Assembly (NCBI GenBank): GCA_030044045.1
Contig: JASHWO010000112.1
Location: forward strand, 1 to 9,673
Source of the DNA: Acidimicrobiales bacterium
GTDB lineage: Bacteria > Actinomycetota > Acidimicrobiia > Acidimicrobiales > RAAP-2
Direction: 5' to 3'
DNA length: 9,673 bases
Below the pieces are notes generated by a model. It was given only the letters and a program-made list of their open reading frames with translations. It ran no database searches and was not told where the DNA came from. A program made the translations under genes and the position numbers. Of this stretch, positions 5,720 to 9,673 are shown piece by piece (the first letter of the stretch is position 1; every line of letters begins with the position of its first letter).

Positions 5720-7525
5720 ATGTCGTTCGGAACGCGCGTGATTGTCGTCCTGGGCACGGTGGTGCTGGTCGTCGCCGTGGTGATCGGTTGGCGGGGAACC
5801 CAGACCGGGGTGCTGGACCTGGGTGGTGGACCCGGCTCGGCGGCGCCGCCGCACGACGCCGCGGTGGCCACGCCAGCAGCCACCGGCGCCCAGATCCTGC
5901 CCACACTGCCGTCGCCCACAGTCACCCCCAGCTCGCCGAGGACGGTCTGCGGCGACGCCTCGCTCCTCGACGGCCCCTCGACCCCGCCGTCGGGGGCGGT
6001 GGTGGTGGAACCGGGTGGGGGCCTGCCCTCGCTGGTGCAGCAGTACCCGGCGGGGCACGTCACCTTCTGGCTGGCACCGGGCACCTACACGCTCGGGTCC
6101 ACACCGTTCTCCCAGGTGATCCCCGCCACCGGTGACACCTTCGTGGGGGCGCCGGGCGCGGTGATCGACGGCCAGGGCCTGAACGACTACGCCTTCACCC
6201 AGCAGGCGGCCGACGTGACCATCGAGTACCTGACCGTCGAGGGCTTCGAAGCGTCGCGTACACAGGGCGTGGTGAACCACGACTCCGGGCAGGGTTGGGT
6301 GATCGAGCACGACACCGTGCGGACAAACGCCGGCGCCGGGGTGATGCTGGGCAGCGACGACGTGCTGGCCGACGACTGCCTGGCCGACAACGGCCAGTAC
6401 GGCTTCAGCGCCTACGCGGCGACAGGCGTGTCGAACCTGACGGTCGAGGGCAACGAGATCGCCGGCAACGACACCCACGACTGGACAGCCACCACACCGG
6501 GCTGCGGGTGCGCCGGCGGGGCGAAGTTCTGGGAGACCGACGGCGCCACGGTGGTGGACAACGACGTCCACGACAACGAGCAGGTGGGTTTCTGGGCCGA
6601 CACCGACGACGTCGGGTTCGACTTTTCCGGGAACTACATCTCGGGAAACTACGCCGAGGGCATCGTCTACGAGATCAGCTACAACGCCCTCATCTCCCAC
6701 AACGCCTTCGTCCAGAACGCCCTGGGCGTGGGCCCGACCAACCCCGGCTTCCCCGACGGCGCCATCTACGTGTCGAACTCCGGGGCCGACAGCCGGGTGA
6801 CGAGTGCCTACGACTCGAGCCTGGCCATCGCCGACAACCTGTTCAGCGACAACTGGTCCGGGGTGGTGCTGTGGGACACAGCCAACCGGTTCTGCGGCTC
6901 CCCCGACAACACCTCGAGCGGCGCCTGCACGCTGGTCACACCGCCGGCGATCAACCTCTCCACCTGCACCGAGACCAACCTGGCCCACGCCACGCCCACA
7001 GAGCAGCCGGTCGACTACTACGACGACTGTCGGTGGAAGACCCAGGACGTCTCGGTGACCGGCAACACCTTCGACCTGACACGCTCGGCCATCGGGCCCG
7101 ACTGCACGGCGGCCGAGAGCTGCGGGCTGCAGGGGCTCTTCTCCGACTACGGCACCAGCCCGTCCTGGTCGCCGTACCAGGGCGAGGTGATCGAGCAGGC
7201 CATCACCCACACCCAGCACGACCAGTTCGCCGACAACGTCTACGAGGGATCGTGGGAGTTCATGGTGCACGACCAGAGCCAGGTGGTCTCCTTCGCCACG
7301 TGGCAGCACACATGGGGCCAGGACGCCGGGAGCACCCAGACCACCAGCAGCTCGGGCGGGACGGGCACAACCACCACCACGACCACCACGACCACCACGC
7401 AGCCGCCGCCGACCACCACGACCACCACGCAGCCGAGTGGTACGACCACCACCACGTCGGGCGGGCAGGGTGGCTCCGGCCACTCGGGGCATCGGTGGCA
7501 CTGGTGGCGGCGGTGGGGCTGGTAG
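5720..7525 (+). CDS. Right-handed parallel beta-helix protein, membrane-anchored or secreted
   Basis: A 601-aa extracytoplasmic protein. An N-terminal hydrophobic segment (about 7-23, VIVVLGTVVLVVAVVIGW) acts as a signal or membrane anchor. A Pro/Ala/Thr-rich spacer runs to about 75. A beta-helix body (about 110-460) carries repeated PbH1-type rungs, for example VTIEYLTVEGF, WVIEHDTVRTN, LTVEGNEIAGND, ATVVDNDVHDNEQVGF, FDFSGNYISGNYAEGI, ALISHNAFVQNALGV, LAIADNLFSDNWSGVVLW and VSVTGNTFDL. Several Cys (e.g. 78, 220, 262, 264, 392, 403, 416, 437, 462, 468) suggest disulfides. The C-terminus is a Thr stalk (about 541-579) and the tail SGHSGHRWHWWRRWGW. The family includes polysaccharide lyases, hydrolases and epimerases such as pectate lyase and alginate epimerase; no catalytic triad could be assigned. 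The start is backed by AGGGGAG 6 nt upstream of the ATG. Its position between a HIT gene and two Wzz genes suggests it modifies, binds or anchors the exported polysaccharide. Confidence 0.85.
   Translation: MSFGTRVIVVLGTVVLVVAVVIGWRGTQTGVLDLGGGPGSAAPPHDAAVATPAATGAQILPTLPSPTVTPSSPRTVCGDASLLDGPSTPPSGAVVVEPGGGLPSLVQQYPAGHVTFWLAPGTYTLGSTPFSQVIPATGDTFVGAPGAVIDGQGLNDYAFTQQAADVTIEYLTVEGFEASRTQGVVNHDSGQGWVIEHDTVRTNAGAGVMLGSDDVLADDCLADNGQYGFSAYAATGVSNLTVEGNEIAGNDTHDWTATTPGCGCAGGAKFWETDGATVVDNDVHDNEQVGFWADTDDVGFDFSGNYISGNYAEGIVYEISYNALISHNAFVQNALGVGPTNPGFPDGAIYVSNSGADSRVTSAYDSSLAIADNLFSDNWSGVVLWDTANRFCGSPDNTSSGACTLVTPPAINLSTCTETNLAHATPTEQPVDYYDDCRWKTQDVSVTGNTFDLTRSAIGPDCTAAESCGLQGLFSDYGTSPSWSPYQGEVIEQAITHTQHDQFADNVYEGSWEFMVHDQSQVVSFATWQHTWGQDAGSTQTTSSSGGTGTTTTTTTTTTTQPPPTTTTTTQPSGTTTTTSGGQGGSGHSGHRWHWWRRWGW
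7381..7435 (+). repeat. 30-bp direct repeat in the Thr-rich stalk
   Basis: Two identical 25-bp copies (7381-7405 and 7411-7435) repeat with a 30-bp period. They are built from ACC/ACG threonine codons and end in CAGCCG, giving TTTTTTQPPP followed by TTTTTTQPSG. The repeat unit is a multiple of three, so gain or loss of a copy would change stalk length without a frameshift. It looks like a tandem duplication by slippage inside the beta-helix gene. Confidence 0.8.
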
Positions 7526-7595
7526 CGGCACGGCCGCCTGCGCCCGCCCTTCCACCGCCAGCCGGGGTGACGTGGGGTCCGCCGGCCGTCCCACC

Positions 7596-7636
7596 ACCGG
7601 CGCCGGCCGTGCCGGCCCGGTCCGGCCGGCGCCGGT
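7596..7636 (+). terminator. 13-bp perfect inverted repeat between the beta-helix and wzz-like genes
   Basis: ACCGGCGCCGGCC (7596-7608) is perfectly complementary to GGCCGGCGCCGGT (7624-7636) across a 15-nt loop, which itself can form a small GCCGG/CCGGT-type stem. It lies 71 bp after the beta-helix stop and 108 bp before the next start, within a 219-bp gap holding no gene. No U-run follows, so it may be a U-less terminator, an attenuator or an mRNA-stabilising stem. Nothing else in the gap is convincing. Confidence 0.4.
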
Positions 7637-7744
7637 CGGTGTATCAGGGCCCCTTGGCCGCGCCTCGTCTCCCGCGCGTGGACGGACCACGTCCCCCCTC
7701 GATCACGCCGGCCGGCGCCGGGCGCGAGCGGAAGGAGCAGGTGG

Positions 7745-9307
7745 GTGGCCGAACAGGTGCTCGACGTCAAAGGATCGGTGCGCCTCCTGCGGCGGCACTG
7801 GCGGACGGTGGCCGTGTTCGCGCTGGTCGGAGCGGTGGCCGGCGCCGGCTACGAGGCACTGCGGCCCGCCGGCTACCACGCCACCTCGCTGGTGCTGTTG
7901 CCGGCGTCGCAGTCGGGCTCGTCCTCGGCCACATCCAGCTCGACGGCCCCCACGAAGAACGACATCACAACGGACGGCCGCATCGCCACCAGCGCCGCCG
8001 TGCTGGTGCCGGCCGGGCGGACGGTGGACCGGTCGGCCACGCTGGCTGAGCTCCAGCGGCGGGTCGCCACCTCGGCCGCGGCGACCGGCGTGCTCCAGAT
8101 CACGGCCAGCGGCCCGACGGCACGGCAGGCTGAAGCGCTGGCCAACGCCGTCAGCCAGCAGCTCGTCGCCTTCGTCACCACCAACGGGTCGTCGGTCGAC
8201 GCCGAGGAACTGTCGGCCCTCCAGGCCGAAGGCACACAGATCGAGCAGCAACTGGCCGACGTGCAGGCCGAGATCGGTGCCGCCGACCAGCGCATGGCGG
8301 CGGACGGTGCCGCCTCGGCGGCCGGGCAGCGCGACGCCGAGCTGGTCGGCCAGCTCACCTCCGAGCAGTCGACACTGACGCTCCAGCTCGACACCGTGAA
8401 GAGCCAGATCGCCCAGGCCAAGCTGGGCCAGCTCTCGGCCAACCAAGGCACCCGGGTGATCCAGCAGGCGGCCACCGCCGCCGGGCCGTCGCTGCCCTGG
8501 CGGCTGCTGCCGCCGGGCGCCGGGCTGCTGGCTGGTGCCGTGGTGGGGTCCCTGGTCGTGCTGGCCGTACGCCGCCGGGACCCGCGGCTGTGGACCCGCG
8601 ACGAGCTGGCCGGGGCGGTCGGTTCGCCGGTGCTCCTCTCGCTGCCGTCGCCGGCCCGGCGCACCACCGGGGAGTGGGTGGCGCTCCTGGAGCAGTCCCG
8701 GCCGGGCGCCGCCGAGGAGTGGCACGTCCGCCGGGCCCTGCGCGAGCTGGACGTGGGCGAGGGGGGCGGACCGCACCTGGTGGTGCTGTCGCTGGCCGGC
8801 GACGTGGCCGCCCTGGCCGAAGCGGTCCGGGTGGCGGTCGGGGCGGCCGGCTCCGGCGTGGGCACCGTCCTGTCCGTGGTGGCCGACGACGAGTCGGTGG
8901 CCGGGCTGGAGGCCGCCTGTACGTGGTTCGGCAACGAAGGGCGGCAGCCCCGGCCGGGGTTGGCGGTGCGTGCCGGGGTCCCGGTGCCGCGCCAGCCAAC
9001 GCCCGGGCTGGCCGTCACCGCCGTGGTGCTCGACCCGGCACGCCCGGTGCTGCCGGCTCTCGACCGGCCCGGGACCGCCACTGTCCTGTCGGTGTCGGCC
9101 GGGTTCGCCTCCTCGGAGCAGCTGGCTCGGGTGGCCATCGCTGCCGCCCACGACGGCGAGCCGGTGGCCGGGGTGTTCGTGGCCAACCCCAGCCCGGGCG
9201 ACCGCACCTCCGGCCGCACCCCGGCCGGCGGGCCGGTGGCGACGCTCGGCACCCACCGCCGGTCCACGGTCCCCGGCACGCCGGCGCTCGGCGGGAGGCC
9301 CCGATGA
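7745..9307 (+). CDS. Wzz-type polysaccharide co-polymerase with degenerate BY-kinase-like cytoplasmic domain
   Basis: A 520-aa inner-membrane protein expected to regulate chain length and export of the polysaccharide. The N-terminal Wzz domain has TM1 (about 20-36, VAVFALVGAVAGAGYEA), followed by YHATSLVLL. A periplasmic coiled-coil region (about 155-230, Gln/Ala/Glu-rich) and TM2 (about 257-275) follow. The cytoplasmic part (280-520) starts like bacterial tyrosine kinases (DELAGAVGSPVLLSLPSPARR) and keeps hydrophobic strands where a P-loop fold would be (HLVVLSLAGDVAALAEA, TAVVLDPARPVLPAL, GVFVANPSPGD). It lacks a Walker A GxxxxGK(S/T), and no tyrosine occurs after residue 44, so there is no Tyr cluster. 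It is best read as a pseudo-kinase or scaffold. The GTG start is well supported by GGAAGGAG ending 7 nt upstream. Its TGA overlaps the next ATG as ATGA. Confidence is high for the Wzz class and moderate for the kinase ancestry. Confidence 0.85.
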   Translation: MAEQVLDVKGSVRLLRRHWRTVAVFALVGAVAGAGYEALRPAGYHATSLVLLPASQSGSSSATSSSTAPTKNDITTDGRIATSAAVLVPAGRTVDRSATLAELQRRVATSAAATGVLQITASGPTARQAEALANAVSQQLVAFVTTNGSSVDAEELSALQAEGTQIEQQLADVQAEIGAADQRMAADGAASAAGQRDAELVGQLTSEQSTLTLQLDTVKSQIAQAKLGQLSANQGTRVIQQAATAAGPSLPWRLLPPGAGLLAGAVVGSLVVLAVRRRDPRLWTRDELAGAVGSPVLLSLPSPARRTTGEWVALLEQSRPGAAEEWHVRRALRELDVGEGGGPHLVVLSLAGDVAALAEAVRVAVGAAGSGVGTVLSVVADDESVAGLEAACTWFGNEGRQPRPGLAVRAGVPVPRQPTPGLAVTAVVLDPARPVLPALDRPGTATVLSVSAGFASSEQLARVAIAAAHDGEPVAGVFVANPSPGDRTSGRTPAGGPVATLGTHRRSTVPGTPALGGRPR

Positions 9308-9369
9308 CCGGCGGCGCCGTCCACCACCCCACGAGCGCCCACCACCCCACCAGTGCGAGGTGCCGATGA
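9304..9369 (+). CDS. Possible 21-aa micro-ORF bridging the two Wzz-like genes
   Basis: ATG at 9304 overlaps the first Wzz stop (ATGA), and its TGA at 9367-9369 overlaps the next gene's ATG (9366-9368), again as ATGA. The peptide begins MTGGAV, contains two copies of HHPTSA and ends RCR. It could be a real small protein or merely a coupling device that carries ribosomes into the second gene. The downstream gene also has its own SD (GAGG, 9357-9360, 5 nt from its ATG). No homologue is recognised. Confidence 0.3.
   Translation: MTGGAVHHPTSAHHPTSARCR
9322..9357 (+). repeat. Imperfect 18-bp tandem duplication
   Basis: Units 9322-9339 and 9340-9357 agree at 15 of 18 positions, and both translate to HHPTSA in the frame starting at 9304. 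All three differences are at third codon positions and silent in that frame. The repeat lies just before the SD of the second Wzz gene. Confidence 0.65.
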
Positions 9370-9673
9370 GCTTCGACCCCGACCCCATCGACGACGAGAT
9401 GCCCCCGGAGCAACAGGGCGGGCCACCGCTGGGGCACATGGTCAGCTTCCGCTTCCTGCGGGCGGCGCTGCGCCGGCAGCGCGGGCTGTGGCTCGGCCTG
9501 GCCGTGGCCGGGTTGGTGGCCGGCGTGGCCTACCACCTGGTGGTGCCCGTCCGGTACACGGCCACCGCCACGCTGTACCTGCCCGCCCCGCCCGGGACCG
9601 ACCAGACAGTGGCCTCGGCCAACGACTTGGCCATGCTGGACACGGCGGCGGTGGCGCAGCGGGCCATCGACCG
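9366..9673 (+). CDS. Second Wzz-like chain-length determinant protein (3' end outside window)
   Basis: The first 102 codons of a membrane protein that continues past the right edge. An acidic, Pro-rich N-terminus (MSFDPDPIDDEMPPEQQ) is followed by VSFRFLRAALRRQRGLW, a hydrophobic helix (about 42-58, GLAVAGLVAGVAYHLVV) and VRYTATATLYLPAP. This is the usual Wzz order: cytoplasmic lead-in, TM1, then a strand resembling 'Y.A.a.L.v'. NDLAMLDTAAVAQRAIDR resembles the start of the periplasmic helices. The start is supported by GAGG 5 nt upstream of the ATG. It lies immediately after the first Wzz gene and is probably in one operon with it. It may carry an active BY-kinase domain further on, which would pair with the degenerate one upstream; this cannot be seen here. 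Confidence 0.75.
   Translation, partial: MSFDPDPIDDEMPPEQQGGPPLGHMVSFRFLRAALRRQRGLWLGLAVAGLVAGVAYHLVVPVRYTATATLYLPAPPGTDQTVASANDLAMLDTAAVAQRAID

Noticed and set aside
7367..7451. Repeated ACC/ACG stretch considered as a CRISPR-like or simple-sequence array
   Set aside because: It is in frame within the beta-helix gene, encodes a Thr stalk, and has no unique spacers.
4895..7690. A 931-codon minus-strand open frame opposite the HIT and beta-helix genes
   Set aside because: Low-complexity Val/Gly/Arg composition and no domain; the plus strand carries recognisable families with SD sites.

Overview
The window is GC-rich DNA with G/C-biased third codon positions, GTG as well as ATG starts, and strong Shine-Dalgarno (SD) sites. 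This suggests a high-GC actinobacterium. Acidimicrobiia-like lineages are a guess; nothing in the window fixes the genus. The gene content is that of a chromosomal exopolysaccharide or capsule locus. I see no rRNA, tRNA, CRISPR array, transposase or phage gene.

Layout. (1) Bases 1-2171, plus strand: the 3' part of a glycoside hydrolase family 2 protein of the beta-mannosidase type, cut by the left window edge. (2) Bases 2220-2921, minus strand: a sigma-70-family (ECF-like) sigma factor, convergent with the hydrolase across a 48-bp gap holding a GC-rich hairpin. (3) Bases 3071-4687, minus strand: a membrane polyprenyl-phosphate sugar-phosphate transferase that would start repeat-unit assembly. 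A CCCC/GGGG alternating repeat lies in the 149-bp gap between it and the sigma gene. (4) Bases 4688-5137: a divergent intergenic region of about 450 bp with an 18-bp perfect palindrome, several hairpins and a possible short leader ORF. (5) Bases 5138-5647, plus strand: a HIT-superfamily protein whose His-triad is altered to H-x-C-x-R. (6) Bases 5720-7525, plus strand: a membrane-anchored or secreted right-handed beta-helix protein with a Thr-rich C-terminal stalk and a Trp/Arg/His tail. (7) Bases 7745-9307, plus strand: a Wzz-type polysaccharide co-polymerase with a degenerate cytoplasmic domain. (8) Bases 9366 to the edge, plus strand: the beginning of a second Wzz-like protein, joined to the first by a 21-codon ORF that overlaps both.

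How the genes may work together (inference). The sugar-phosphate transferase primes undecaprenyl phosphate, and the two Wzz-like proteins control chain length and export. The beta-helix protein and the GH2 enzyme would bind, trim or recycle the polymer, and the sigma factor may control the locus. The flippase, polymerase and other glycosyltransferases are not in this window and probably lie past its edges. The most unusual items are the altered HIT active site, the tyrosine-free and Walker-less kinase-like domain of the first Wzz protein, the coupled micro-ORF between the two Wzz genes, and the symmetric DNA elements in the two regulatory gaps.
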